This document shows, piece by piece, positions 35,256 to 46,010 of a stretch of DNA of 64,000 nucleotides. The notes beneath the pieces were generated by a model. That model ran no database searches, had not been told where the DNA came from, and saw only the letters and a program-made list of their open reading frames with translations. This DNA comes from Aphrocallistes beatrix (Eukaryota; Porifera; Hexactinellida; Sceptrulophora; Aphrocallistidae), in NCBI GenBank assembly GCA_963281255.1, contig OY725498.1:1240001-1304000 (forward strand), given 5' to 3'. Position 1 is the stretch's first letter, and the number at the start of each line of letters is the position of its first letter. The position numbers and the translations under genes were made by a program.

Positions 35256-36488
35256 ATGTCCAATATGTTACGGGGCATCCGTGTGTTAGACCTCTCCCGC
35301 ATTCTAGCCGGGCCCTATGCCGCTATGGTCCTCGGGGATCTAGGCGCCGATATTTATAAAATCGAGCGTCCCTATTTAGGGGACGAGACAAGGCGGTGGG
35401 GGCCGCCTTTCCTTGGTAGCGAAAGTCTCTACTTCCTGTCGATAAACAGGAATAAAAGGAGTGTCGCGATTGATATTTCCAAGGAGAAAGGGCAAAGCAT
35501 CATCCGTGAGTTAGCCAGTAAATCCGACGTCCTGTTAGAGAATTATATTCCCGGGAAACTGAAACAGTTTGGCTTAGACTACCATTCCCTCTCAGAGGTC
35601 AACCCCCACTTGATTTACTGCTCAGTCACTGGGTTCGGACAGTCGGGCCCCTACAGTAAGCGGCCTGGCTACGACTCGGTTGTTCAAGGACTGGGGGGCA
35701 TGATGAATATTACAGGACACCCGGATGGAGAGCCGTGCAAGACAGCCGTTGCTCTCACTGATATTGTAACCGGATTATATGCAAGCATTTCGATTCTGTC
35801 TGCGCTTAGGGATACTGAAGTGAACGGGGCCAAGGGAAAATGGATTGATTGCAATCTCATTTCTTCCCAGTTGGCCGCGCTATCACATGTTGCTGCTAAC
35901 TTTCTGAATACGGGGCAGGCAGCCAAGCGCTACGGTACTGGACATGCTAACATTGTACCTTATCAAGCGTTTAAGACGGAAGATGGCTATTACGTGATAA
36001 CTGCCGTCAGCGATGAGAACTTTGAAGAACTATGTGATGCGCTGAGTATTGGAGAAGTTAAGCTGGATGCTAGGTTTAAGACGAATAAAGATCGGGTGCT
36101 AAATAGAGTTGAATTAGTTGAGTTGATTCAAAATAGGATGATTACAAAAAGTAGCAGGGAATGGGAGCTTTGCCTCAAAACGGCTACATTTGCACATGGA
36201 CCTGTTAATGACTTTGAAGCTGTATTTGCTGATCAGCATGTGCAGCATTTAGACCTGTTGAAGACGTTCATCCATCCTACTGAAGGGGAGTTTAAAGCTA
36301 TCGGTTCTCCTGTCAAATTTTCTGATGCAGATGGAGGCGATTTCAACAGTGAAGCTACCTCTCCTCCCGTCCTTGGACAACACACGAGGGAAGTATTGAC
36401 TGATTTGCTGCAATATTCTCATTCCAGCGTCGATAATCTTACCAAAGAGCGAGTGATTCAAGCATTCGAAAATGGAAAGTATTTTTAA
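35256..36488 (+). CDS. SUGCT: Succinate-hydroxymethylglutarate CoA-transferase (class III CoA-transferase)
   Basis: A single-exon gene of 410 residues. SUGCT (C7orf10) is a mitochondrial family III CoA-transferase that moves CoA from succinyl-CoA or HMG-CoA to glutarate in lysine and tryptophan breakdown. The N terminus carries LRGIRVLDLSRILAGPYAAM, then the LGADIYKIERP strand and SVTGFGQSGPYSKRPGYD. Asp140 in that last motif is the expected catalytic aspartate. GHANIVPYQAFKTEDGYYVI and the small domain follow, as in the CaiB/BaiF fold. The N terminus is short and has no obvious mitochondrial presequence before MLRGIRV, so targeting is unclear. A second ATG at 35265 is possible. Bacterial CaiB relatives are similar, but context and codon use do not suggest recent transfer. 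Confidence 0.88.
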   Translation: MSNMLRGIRVLDLSRILAGPYAAMVLGDLGADIYKIERPYLGDETRRWGPPFLGSESLYFLSINRNKRSVAIDISKEKGQSIIRELASKSDVLLENYIPGKLKQFGLDYHSLSEVNPHLIYCSVTGFGQSGPYSKRPGYDSVVQGLGGMMNITGHPDGEPCKTAVALTDIVTGLYASISILSALRDTEVNGAKGKWIDCNLISSQLAALSHVAANFLNTGQAAKRYGTGHANIVPYQAFKTEDGYYVITAVSDENFEELCDALSIGEVKLDARFKTNKDRVLNRVELVELIQNRMITKSSREWELCLKTATFAHGPVNDFEAVFADQHVQHLDLLKTFIHPTEGEFKAIGSPVKFSDADGGDFNSEATSPPVLGQHTREVLTDLLQYSHSSVDNLTKERVIQAFENGKYF

Positions 36489-38679
36489 CCTCACTGAAAT
36501 AGTATACTATTGTTTAAATGTGAATTTTATTGTTTTACAAGTCTCGAAACGATAGTATAGTACACTTCTATAACTTATTCTCAACTTACACTAATCCATA
36601 TATGGATAGTTAATAATATTCTTACACCTCTTACAGGTTGTTAACGTATGGTAATAGAGGTGTTATGAAATTAGTGGAATCATACAATTACATTGATATA
36701 AATCCTTATAAACCTCAACTATTGATTTATAAATTGGGAATCACTAAATCTCATTTCCACCAGGTTTCTCCTTATTCTGGAAACGAAGATCGCATACTAC
36801 TATTCTGAATTTCGTTTATGTGACTTCAAATGACTTCTTAAATGTTTTGGCATTTGAATGAAGTCTGTGATTACTTCGTGTAATTGTTAATAATACATTT
36901 TCCTAGGAATATTTGGTGAACCTTTTGTGACAGTTCTAGAACTAGTTTTACATTCCATAGTTTTAATAATATTTATAAGATTCATTATAGCAGACTAATC
37001 TATTTATGATTCTATATTTGAATTGAAATGTAACTAGAATTTCATGTATCAAAGGTTAGTTAATTTGGCGTTCTGAAAAGATTTATCCATTTGAGAATCA
37101 TTTTCAAGCCATACACCTTTATTCTAGAAACCACCGGTTTACCTGGGATAGATTATCACATTAACTAATTAGATTTTTATGGAATATTTGTGAAATTAAA
37201 CCAGGCGACCTGTCTAACTTGATTAATTCTCGTTTCTCTGAATAATTGAATATATATTTGCCAGATCAACTTTCAGTGAATTTCAGTTCAGAGTGGACAT
37301 TTGATCACCTAGTTTAATCTGTACTTCTTTAGCATTTCAATGTATTAACCCATGTGTTTCCCTATCGTCTCATTCTGAGATACTTCCATCACAACTCTGG
37401 AGTTTATTGTCTCATTCTTCCTTTTTTCGTTGAGTCAGCAAGTTCACTATCTAGTTTTCTTCATCATCACTGCAATTTGTCTTTTGTTCCATGATAATCA
37501 ATTAACATCATTGATCTTAAAATACTAATTGCTACTCCTCGTAAAATGACGATACCTATTTTTTCTAATTTCTTCAAATAAATGCTTGCTGTTTTACAAG
37601 TTCGCTATTCAATAGATTTATCGGTTAACGAATCGAACTTTTCTCCCCTCGATCTGTTACTGCATTCTTCTTAACTTCGGTTATGCATCTACCTCAAAGG
37701 TACTGACTGAATTACTAATTTATTGATATCTTATCTAAACCCATCTAAACTCTCCATATTTATCATGTTCATGCGAACTTGTTTGCTCAATTGATAGGTT
37801 TGACAACTCTACTACCCATTCAGTATTTACTTGATTTTGATAGGAATGTCAGCCACCTCGCTAGTCCTTACTTATCGAAGGAACTCACTATCGCTTCTTT
37901 TATACTTTGTGTAACAAATGAACTTGTTATGACAATATGATTATCTCATGCCTGGGGATGAGTTGAAGCACGGACACATTTGTAAAGGAATTCTAGGAAT
38001 TAGTTGTATCATTTAATAAAACTATATTCTCCATTTACGTAGCGTGCTTCCTCTAGACTCAAGTAATGTATTCCTAAATTTCTGTGATTTAACAGTTTGG
38101 GATTATTGTTGAGTAGCATTAGTAATGTTACAAATTAATGTAGCACCAATTTTTTCACTATATCGTGATGCCATTTTTTGGTTGAATAGGACTGTGAGAT
38201 CTAAGTCTTCTCCAGACTTGAGCAATGTAGCAACAATACCGTATTTGTACAATGTCATACGTGAAACATTCATGTGAGTTAGACTCGAGTTGTCAGAATG
38301 TGCTACTCCCGGACTTTACCATGTATCTATTGCTGCATGAATGTTCATAACTTCTCGACAGTCATGTTCATGCTTATAGCTAGATGTGACTCCATAAGAA
38401 CTATCCCCAGAGTCTATTCACACAATGATTATCGGCATCAATTTTGTTTGGATAGTCTCGGGGCGAAAACTCTTCACCTATTCTATTCATATGCTCCTGA
38501 ATGTCAGGGTCATATATCTACGTTCACGTGTATTTTTTCCTTTGTTAAACTGATATACGTTGTGGGAATATTTTGCATGTTATGTGGTGCACTTTATCAT
38601 GATGTAATCCATATGAAGTAATAATATATTATTTGTATTTATTGCTAAGGTTTTAGATAAATATTTTCTGATCATTTAA

Positions 38680-38796
38680 CCCGAGCACGTCCAGGAATGT
38701 TGAATTGAAAGTGAAAGTTAATTGAAAGTAAACTGAAAATGAAATTGAAAGCTGGGTCATTTCTATTTATACCTTTGACCCCAAGTAATCCTCGGG
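38680..38796. mobile_element. piggyBac-like MITE with TTAA target sites
   Basis: The element begins CCCGAG and ends CTCGGG, and TTAA lies exactly on both sides (38676-38679 and 38797-38800). CCC...GGG ends with TTAA duplication are the piggyBac signature. The inside is a run of attgaaagt-type words. A relative without the outer ends lies inverted at about 54768-54872. Confidence 0.85.
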
Positions 38797-40118
38797 TTAA
38801 AATTAATAATTGTACATTATTTGGTTGTAGCACATGATCTCTATGGTAATGTTGTATGAGATAATTGCAATAACATTTTTTATGAGCTATCATGCATAGA
38901 AAGGCTTGCATCCCAGAAATGTAATTATGGTATATTCCTATTGTCTTTATACAATGGTCTAGATATTTATATTGATTTCATCAATTATACATATTTAATA
39001 CATCATCATTCCTTTTGGGTGTAGGAACCAGCTCCTCATATTGGTATAGTTTAGGAAAACATTTAGCTACAGATCAATTATAATTTCATTGCTATTTGTC
39101 TCAATCATAGAGTTGTTAGGTTAGTTGGGTGCTTTTAGCTCAGCTCGTATAGGGAATGCCCTTATTTGGTAGTATTGGGTAGTTTTGTTAATCTAGAATA
39201 TATACTGTTTATTTGGAATTTGGCCACGCTTTTCCCGTCACAGTGAATCTAAAAAATAAATATTGGTTTTTGAAGTTGTCTAATTCACAGGTGATGAATT
39301 TCATGAGAAATATACGTATGTTTCTAGGCATTGCAATTGCAGTTTCCTGCTTTTAAAATCTAAAATACCATATTATTTCATTCAAAGTAATCGTGTACGT
39401 ATCCCATATGCTCAAATGAAAAATTCATTGCGATTGACGTATGTACGAATGCGCTGCTACCATTTATGTCCATGAATGCAAGATTAAATTTCACTTTTGT
39501 CAATGCAACTTTTTTGCTTTGTATTTGGGAATGTACTGAATAGAAGACGCATGTGTAATTGATAACTACATTCTTTTTACCAAGGTATCATGCTATACCT
39601 TTTTGGGGTTTTCTTTTGTGACATATATTATCTATGGAGTAGTTTGTGGTCTGCTGGTAGTTAGACGTGGATATACTTGAATAGTTTTTTTGCTATTCTC
39701 ATCGGACTACGTTGTTCCTAATTGAAATTTGTCAGGTATCGATTTACATTCAACTAGCATGAACTCGTAACTTAGACTTGACAGAAAACACACAAGATAG
39801 CATCAAAAATGTAAGGACATAGAGCAGTGGACTCTTTTTGATGTCTATTACATCACGCTACCTATCCCCACACTCTAGAACCTGGACACAATGTGCTTTG
39901 TGAAGTTTCAATGTTTTAGAATTCGAGGTCACTTTTACATAAACAGTATTGTCTCAGTCAGATATCAAAATCAGGATCCAATAACCAGCTGTGATATATC
40001 GCACATAAATAGCTTCACCTTTGTTGACTGCGCAGACGTGAAACAATGCAATGAATTATCTAACTGATTACATAATACGATTTTAATGATTATCCTCTCT
40101 CTTTCTCTCTCTATTCAG

Positions 40119-40246
40119 CCTTGAATACTAGACTCCAGTTCGATCACAATGCAGTATTGTTCGTGAAGTTGAAAGAGATCTTGCCTCAGTATTATGTAAC
40201 CTTGCTGTGTTTGGGCAAACAAATTAAGTTTGGCGTTATTAAATGA
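40119..40246 (+). other. Possible orphan terminal exon (unassigned)
   Basis: A long pyrimidine tract ending ctctctctattcag at 40118 is a strong splice acceptor. The following frame encodes 41 residues (starting LNTRLQFDHNAVLFVKLKEI) up to a stop at 40244-40246. No matching upstream exon was found in the 3.6 kb before it, so it may be a chance frame or the end of an unrecognised gene. Confidence 0.25.
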
Positions 40247-40540
40247 CTCCCGAGTAAAAATATGGCAACATAAACTCTGGAGATAAATTTACATTTAAAG
40301 TATGTACTACGTTAAATGTGTAGAAACCTGACTGAGATTTAAGTAATTTTAAGAGCTCTTTGATATTTTGGTAGCTTATAAGGAATCTGGTGAAATAAGG
40401 CTTAGTTTCGCTCAATTTTGCGAATCTCCTATGCTGACACAAATTTTGCCCGTCATATTAACTGATTTTATGATATCTATAGAAATAGCTTGAATAATTC
40501 ATACTCTTTTACTTAGCATAGTTTGACTAGTCTTAATTAA

Positions 40541-41413
40541 ATGGCCGAGAGAAAAGCTGTGAACAAGTACTACCCCCCTGAATGGTCACCCAGCAAGGGC
40601 TCCATCAACAAATTCAGGAAATCACATCCACTTCGTGATCGCGCGCGCAAACTCCATAAAGGGATTATGATAGTCCGCTTCGAACTGCCGTACAACATAT
40701 GGTGTGACGGGTGTGGGAACCATGTGGCCATGGGGGTGAGGTATAATGCTGAGAAGTCACGGGCTGGGTACTACTACACTACGCCCATCTTTAAATTTCG
40801 GATGAAATGCCATCTGTGCGATAGTCACTTCGAAATTCAAACTGATCCGAAGAATTTCGATTATGAAGTCATCTCAGGTGCTTCGAGGAAAAATGAAAAG
40901 TGGGAGCATGTAGAGGGGGAAACCATGGCTGTAGCAGGCAGCGAGGAGAAAGAACAAATGGCTGTGAACCCTATGTTTGCATTGGAGCATCACGCCAATG
41001 ATAAGACTAAAGGAGAGTTGTATAACCCTACTTTAAAGGAGTTGTACAAGTCATCCATGTGTATGGACAAGGACTACTCTGTCAATTCCATTCTTAGGAA
41101 ACAGTTCAGGACAGAGAAAAGGGAAATACAAGCTCAAGACAAGATCGATCAAACTCTGTTGCAGAAATCTTCTATTGACATCAAGCTGCTACCAGAAAAT
41201 GTACGGGACATCAAGCTAGCTAAAACTATTCGATTCGGACTAATTAGAAAAAAGAAAGCTAGCCTCAAATCCCAGAACATATTCGGGAGAATCAGACAGG
41301 ACAAGCGTTTGAACTTGGCACACAATGGGAACCCCAGGAATGGCCAATCTTCACACTCTGTTCCCAATCACAAGAAACTACAGCTTATTCTACCATCTTC
41401 ATCCGAATCATGA
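40541..41413 (+). CDS. YJU2B: YJU2-like splicing factor B (CCDC130)
   Basis: A single-exon gene of 290 residues. YJU2B is a CWC16-family nuclear protein related to Yju2, which joins the spliceosome around the first catalytic step. The first 110 residues are strongly conserved: MAERKAVNKYYPPEWSPSKG, HPLRDRARKLHKGIMIVRFE and NIWCDGCGNHVAMGVRYNAEK. YYTTPIFKFRMKCHLC then completes the zinc-binding cysteines with the CxxC pairs at WCDGCGN and KCHLCDS. ALEHHANDK and SVNSILRKQFR are also conserved. The tail is shorter than in human. The gene is intronless and lies about 1.6 kb upstream of IFT88 on the same strand. Confidence 0.93.
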   Translation: MAERKAVNKYYPPEWSPSKGSINKFRKSHPLRDRARKLHKGIMIVRFELPYNIWCDGCGNHVAMGVRYNAEKSRAGYYYTTPIFKFRMKCHLCDSHFEIQTDPKNFDYEVISGASRKNEKWEHVEGETMAVAGSEEKEQMAVNPMFALEHHANDKTKGELYNPTLKELYKSSMCMDKDYSVNSILRKQFRTEKREIQAQDKIDQTLLQKSSIDIKLLPENVRDIKLAKTIRFGLIRKKKASLKSQNIFGRIRQDKRLNLAHNGNPRNGQSSHSVPNHKKLQLILPSSSES

Positions 41414-42183
41414 TCAGTTTTTTAATATAATTGTGATAATATATATATATCCCTCAACCGTATTCTAAATCCTACAATCGCAATCTCTCGAGTTTAATTC
41501 GAGTAATACGGATTTGAAATATAGATAGGATGTGTTTGAATTACATGTTGAAATATCTTTTTTTTAATGTCTAATAATAGTATTGTTTTGTCACGATGCC
41601 ATTGCTAAACATGTATTCAGTTGCCTATGACTTTCTGCTTTGTGTTTAAGGGTTAGATAGCATTTATCTGCTTGTTACATTTTTTATAACCGTTGCGCAG
41701 GATTTTAAACTGATTGATCCTAATAATGATTGAAGCCAGGTTTTGTATGTCTGTTTCTTGACAATTTGCTATGTACTATAGTCTCTTTTCTTGAAATGGC
41801 TTTGAAACCTGAAATTAATTGTTCCGATCTAAAATAACTTCTACTCTGAGAAGGAATTAATGGGTTTTTTATGCAATAAGAGGAATAAATCTCCATTTAA
41901 TATTACTAAATCTATAGCCAACTTTCTGCCACCTTAAGTAAGTATGCTAGCCAATATTAGTAAACCTAATATTATTAAGTAATATTTAAAACCTTTTATT
42001 TTGTAACAACAACTTTCCCGTAATTGTGTGACTTATTTACATATGTACGTATATATTAAAGCGATTCTATATTTCCGTTTGTGAACCTAGAGTTCTAATA
42101 ACTATCATATACTATTCCTTTGAAGAATGTGTTGGTGAGTAAAATCTAGCCACGAGAAATTTGACCGAAATTTTTTGAAATTA

Positions 42184-42347
42184 CAGTTGACTCCGCTTAA
42201 TAGAGCCACATCGGTCAGAGGGTAATCTGACACGATTATGCGGAGAACCCCATTAACCGAAAAAAGTTAGTATTAGTTGCTATTGGCATGATTATGTTCC
42301 TAAATGGCCCGATTAACCGGGGGTTCTATAATAAGCGGAGTATACTG
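42184..42347. mobile_element. Pogo-type MITE with TA target duplication
   Basis: The ends CAGTTGACTCCGCTTAATAG and ataataagcggagtatactg are imperfect inverted repeats, and TA lies on both sides. It resembles the copies at 8936 and 26808. There is no coding frame. Confidence 0.8.
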
Positions 42348-42547
42348 TATTGTGTAAATGAAAAAGGTTAATTAATTAATTGTCTTTCGTTAATTAATTG
42401 TGGTAGACTTTCCTTAGATATTATCATGATCCAGTCTTATCACATATTAGTACGATAACGTCTCCATTGGATGAGTATAGCAGATGTGCAATTACATGAC
42501 ATGTTTAAACTATAATTATGAGAATACATGCTCTTCTATTCAGAGGA

Positions 42548-42579
42548 TGTCGTGCGAGAATAGAAATTCTCGCACGACA
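42548..42579. repeat. Perfect 14-bp inverted repeat with 4-nt loop
   Basis: TGTCGTGCGAGAAT is followed by loop AGAA and then the exact reverse complement ATTCTCGCACGACA. It would form a stable stem in DNA or RNA. It lies about 480 bp before IFT88 and is not part of the adjacent MITE. Confidence 0.8.
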
Positions 42580-43057
42580 CTTATTTCCATAATGCATTGA
42601 GGAGTTTTAATAATCCCTCATATATACATACATAGTGGAGTTGGACCACCTAGCATGCATCGCTCAATATTGTCCTTATGTATACACAGCGATTACGAAG
42701 GATGTATGAACATACTAGTATGTATGTTTTTGCAAAAACTGTCCCTCTAAATAATATACATGCTTTGTCAGACTCAAAATCTAGAACGTATTTGCTTCAC
42801 TGTTTTGATGGCAATACCAATGAACAAATCAGGATAAAGTGACTTCTATTGACTATGCACTGTGTTGAGAGAGGCAGTGGCTGTGGCAGGGGTGGCGCCA
42901 GGAATTCCTCGACAGGTGGGCTATTTTTTTAACTTTTCAGGATTGCCAGAACGATTATGATTTTGATTTTGATAAACTAATGAAGAGCTTAGCATAGCAA
43001 CTGTTATGGGGGACAAACCTTTACAATGTGTATGCTCGTACGTTGTAGCTGGATATA

Positions 43058-45487
43058 ATGCAGAACTTGCATCTGGCCCCAGACAATGACGAAGACGATC
43101 TCTACAGTTTCGAGGATTCACACAGACAAGCCCTGGACCTTGACATGCTAGATCAGGACGAAGATTTCCAGAAGGCAGTCAAGACGAGCTACGCCAACCG
43201 TCCCCCTCTTCCTGGAGCGATCGGAGCCCGGGGTCTGCAGACCGGAATGAAGCCAGGTCTTGAAGTGACCGGCACTGCGGCGGCTAGAGAGGGGCCCGCC
43301 CGCCCGATGACGGCGATCAGAGGCGCGGGCTTCACAAGTACGAACAGTCAGTCCGCTCTGACTCAGTTCCAAGAACATACACTCGTGCCAACCAAGGATA
43401 AGTCTGAAGAAACGCCGGAGGATGCCATCAAACAGCTGGAGAAGACAATCACTGATCTCCTGGAAGAGAGCGCAGTCTTGCAGAACAAGGGACAGCACAA
43501 ACAAGCTCTGGACAAGGCGAAAGAAGCCGCGCGGAAGGAGAGAATCCTCTGCAACCAACGCGACCAAGCGTCACTCGGTGACCAGATCAACTTAGACCTG
43601 ACCTACTACGTGCTGTTCAACCTGGCCAACCAGTACCAGGTGAACCAACTCTACCCGGAAGCCCTGAACGCCTACCTCATGATCGTGAAGAACAAGCTCT
43701 TCAACAACGGAGGCAGACTCCGCGTGAACATGGGGAACGTCTACTTCGCGCAGAAGAAGTACCTCCAAGCTGTGAAGATGTACCAGATGGCCCTGGACCT
43801 CATATCGGATCAGCACCACAAACACATCCGCGCCAAGATTCTGAAGAACATCGGGTCTGCCCTGCTGCGCATGGGTCGCTACCAGGACGCTATCGTGTCG
43901 TTCGAGCAAGCAGTGGACGAAGTCCCGTGCCACACCTCCGTGTACAACCTCATCCTCACCTACTTCGCAGTGGGGGACTCGGACAAGATGAAGCGCGCGT
44001 TCGAGCGGCTGGTCAAGATCCCCATCGGGCTGGACTACGATGACAAGTACGCGCTCTCCTCGGATGCCGACGCGCAGCAGAAACTGTTGCTAGACGCGAT
44101 TAAGGACGACAGCCTCGCGAAGTGGGAGAAGGAGAAGAGAACGGCCGTGGAGAGGTACATCCTCTCCGCCGGGAAGGTGATAGCCCCCGTGATCGCCCCC
44201 TCCTTCTCCGGCGGCTACGACTGGTGCATCGAGAAAGTGAAACTCTCCCCCTACGCGCACCTGTCCTGCGAGCTGGAGATCAGCAAGGCGGTCACCTTCC
44301 TCAAGAACAAAGACGTGCCCCGAGCGATGGAGACTCTCAAATTGTTCGAGAAGAAGGACAGCAAGATGGCGAGCACTGCTTCCAACAACCTGGCCTTCCT
44401 CTACTTCCACGAGAGCGACCTCACTCAGGCGGAGAGGTATGCGGAGAAAGCGATCAAAGAGGACCACTACAACCCCCACGCACTCGTGAACAAGGGCTGC
44501 TGTCTCTTCAACAAGGGGGACTTTAGAGGAGCGGCGTCCCACTTCGAAGAGGCTCTCCGCATGGACGCTACACTCACAGAGGCGCTCCACAACCTGGGCA
44601 TCGCATACAAGCACGAAAACCGATTCCCTGAGGCGCTGGACATATTCCTGAAGCTGCACTCCCTACTGCCTTCCAGTCCCAACGTCTTCTTCATGCTCGC
44701 CGACCTGTACGACCGGATGGACGACCTCCCCAACGCCATGGAGTGGTTCCTGCAGCTGCTCTCCCTCACACCCACAGACCCAGACGTGCTGACGCGCCTG
44801 GCGGACATTTTCGAGAGGGACCACGACATGTCGCAGGCGTTCCAGTACCGCTACGAGGCGTACAAGTACTACCCGTCCGACATCGCCAACATCGCCTGGC
44901 TGGGCGCCTACTACATGGAGTCCCAGTTCGTCGAGAAGGCGATCATCTTCTTCGAGCGCGCGACACAGATAGCACCCGGCGAGACCCGCTGGTGCCTGAT
45001 GGTTGCCAGCTGTCACAGACGGATTGGGAACTACCAGCTGGCGCTACAGATGTACAAAGACATCCACGAGAAGTTCCCTGACAACATCGAGTGCTTGAAG
45101 TTCCTAGTGCACATGTGCACGGACCTGGGACTGAAGGAGAGCAGCGAGTATGTCGCGAGGCTGAAACGCGCCGAGAAAGCGAAGGAACTGAGGCAGCAGA
45201 GGGAGCTGAGCGGGAAGCGGTCCCGGGAGGGGTCTGGAGAACGGGAGCATCCGGGAAGGGTGTTGTCAGGGGGAGGCGGTGGGTCTAGGAACACTTCATC
45301 CAGCTCCAGGGCACCTGTTGCGCCTAGCGGGGACCGGAAGCCGCCCCCCGCGTCCTTGGACTCGAGCTACGCAGACCCCCTGGGGGACACCCCGCAGAGA
45401 CCTCGCACCTCTGCGAGGGTGCACAAGCACGAGGCAGAGGATGAGTTCGGGGATGAGGAGCTGGGGGAGGATCTGCTTCCTGAGTGA
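43058..45487 (+). CDS. IFT88: Intraflagellar transport protein 88
   Basis: A single-exon gene of 809 residues. IFT88 is a TPR scaffold of the IFT-B1 core needed to build cilia. The N terminus (MQNLHLAPDNDEDDLYSFED) matches the human MMENVHLAPETDEDDLYSGY. TPR units fill about residues 175-680 (LDLTYYVLFNLANQYQVNQL, LYPEALNAYLMIVKNK, ALHNLGIAYKHENRFPEALD, FQYRYEAYKYYPSDIANIAW). KFPDNIECLKFLVHMCTDLG then leads to a basic, glycine- and serine-rich tail. The C terminus DEELGEDLLPE matches the human DEELGDDLLPE. The start is ATG 43058. The gene is intronless, unlike vertebrate IFT88, and far richer in G+C than the flanking spacers. With DNAI4 it shows that the organism builds motile cilia. Confidence 0.97.
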   Translation: MQNLHLAPDNDEDDLYSFEDSHRQALDLDMLDQDEDFQKAVKTSYANRPPLPGAIGARGLQTGMKPGLEVTGTAAAREGPARPMTAIRGAGFTSTNSQSALTQFQEHTLVPTKDKSEETPEDAIKQLEKTITDLLEESAVLQNKGQHKQALDKAKEAARKERILCNQRDQASLGDQINLDLTYYVLFNLANQYQVNQLYPEALNAYLMIVKNKLFNNGGRLRVNMGNVYFAQKKYLQAVKMYQMALDLISDQHHKHIRAKILKNIGSALLRMGRYQDAIVSFEQAVDEVPCHTSVYNLILTYFAVGDSDKMKRAFERLVKIPIGLDYDDKYALSSDADAQQKLLLDAIKDDSLAKWEKEKRTAVERYILSAGKVIAPVIAPSFSGGYDWCIEKVKLSPYAHLSCELEISKAVTFLKNKDVPRAMETLKLFEKKDSKMASTASNNLAFLYFHESDLTQAERYAEKAIKEDHYNPHALVNKGCCLFNKGDFRGAASHFEEALRMDATLTEALHNLGIAYKHENRFPEALDIFLKLHSLLPSSPNVFFMLADLYDRMDDLPNAMEWFLQLLSLTPTDPDVLTRLADIFERDHDMSQAFQYRYEAYKYYPSDIANIAWLGAYYMESQFVEKAIIFFERATQIAPGETRWCLMVASCHRRIGNYQLALQMYKDIHEKFPDNIECLKFLVHMCTDLGLKESSEYVARLKRAEKAKELRQQRELSGKRSREGSGEREHPGRVLSGGGGGSRNTSSSSRAPVAPSGDRKPPPASLDSSYADPLGDTPQRPRTSARVHKHEAEDEFGDEELGEDLLPE

Positions 45488-46010
45488 AGCTCTCTACTCC
45501 CGCCCATTCTGTTAATTGGAATAATTGCTTATCATATACTGCGTAGATATGTATTAAACTCGTATAAGTACTTACAGTAGTGGTGTAGGGATATGGCTTA
45601 TGTTTCATTGCAGAGTGCTTCACGCCTAACAAAATATTCAGTCTCCTTTCACTCTCCGAATACTATAATTAACCTTGTCGTTGTGCTAAACACATTCAAG
45701 ATTAATTATTCCGATCCCTTCGATTCTGCTTTTGTCAGTATTATATTACGTAGCATTCGAATTAACTATTTCAAATTGTCAATTCCTCGTCACAGCCTTC
45801 ATCACATTCCATCAGCTGGAAAAGGATTCCTAACGAGTGCAGCCAACGTGAAGCAGCAAAATCGGTTTCCTTTTCAAATATAACACGCATTGATTTGTCC
45901 ATTGTGAATGCAATTTATTTCTACGTATCATAGAACTTGTTTGTACATAAACGTACATACACAGGTGTTCATTTATTCCCTGATTTATGATGTATTAAAT
46001 TTCGCAGGTT
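45488..46010. other. Spacer between IFT88 and RUNDC3-like gene
   Basis: AT-rich spacer. A splice-acceptor-like sequence (attaaatttcgcag) ends at 46007, three bases before the next start codon, which suggests an intron in the 5' leader or a trans-splice site. Confidence 0.4.

Larger units (their letters stand above)
36489..40540. other. 4-kb nearly gene-free AT-rich region
   Basis: No long conserved open frame was found. A piggyBac-like MITE lies at 38680-38796, and a fragment resembling the end of the 62.5-kb repeat (gctcagctcgtatagggaatgcccttat, split here as two words) lies near 39140-39165. A possible terminal exon lies at 40119-40246. The 107-residue open frame near 38298-38621 shows no domain and is not called. 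Confidence 0.5.
41414..43057. other. Spacer between YJU2B and IFT88
   Basis: AT-rich spacer holding a pogo-type MITE (42184-42347) and a perfect hairpin (42548-42579). A search by eye for a full X-box (RFX) site before the IFT88 start did not find one. Half-sites such as gcaac near 42999 occur but are not convincing. Confidence 0.45.

Noticed and set aside
35256-36488. Bacterial origin or contamination for SUGCT
   Set aside because: CaiB-type enzymes are common in bacteria, but an animal orthologue (C7orf10) exists, and the gene is flanked by animal genes on the same contig.
38298-38621. Open frame of 107 residues in the empty region
   Set aside because: It has no domain, no splice context and an ordinary AT-rich codon pattern, so it is treated as chance.
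42840-43057. X-box (RFX) site upstream of IFT88
   Set aside because: Only half-sites such as gcaac were visible by eye; no 13-14 bp inverted X-box consensus was found.
43592-45632. Several long open frames on the minus strand and other frames over IFT88
   Set aside because: They arise from the high GC content of IFT88, which removes stop codons in other frames.
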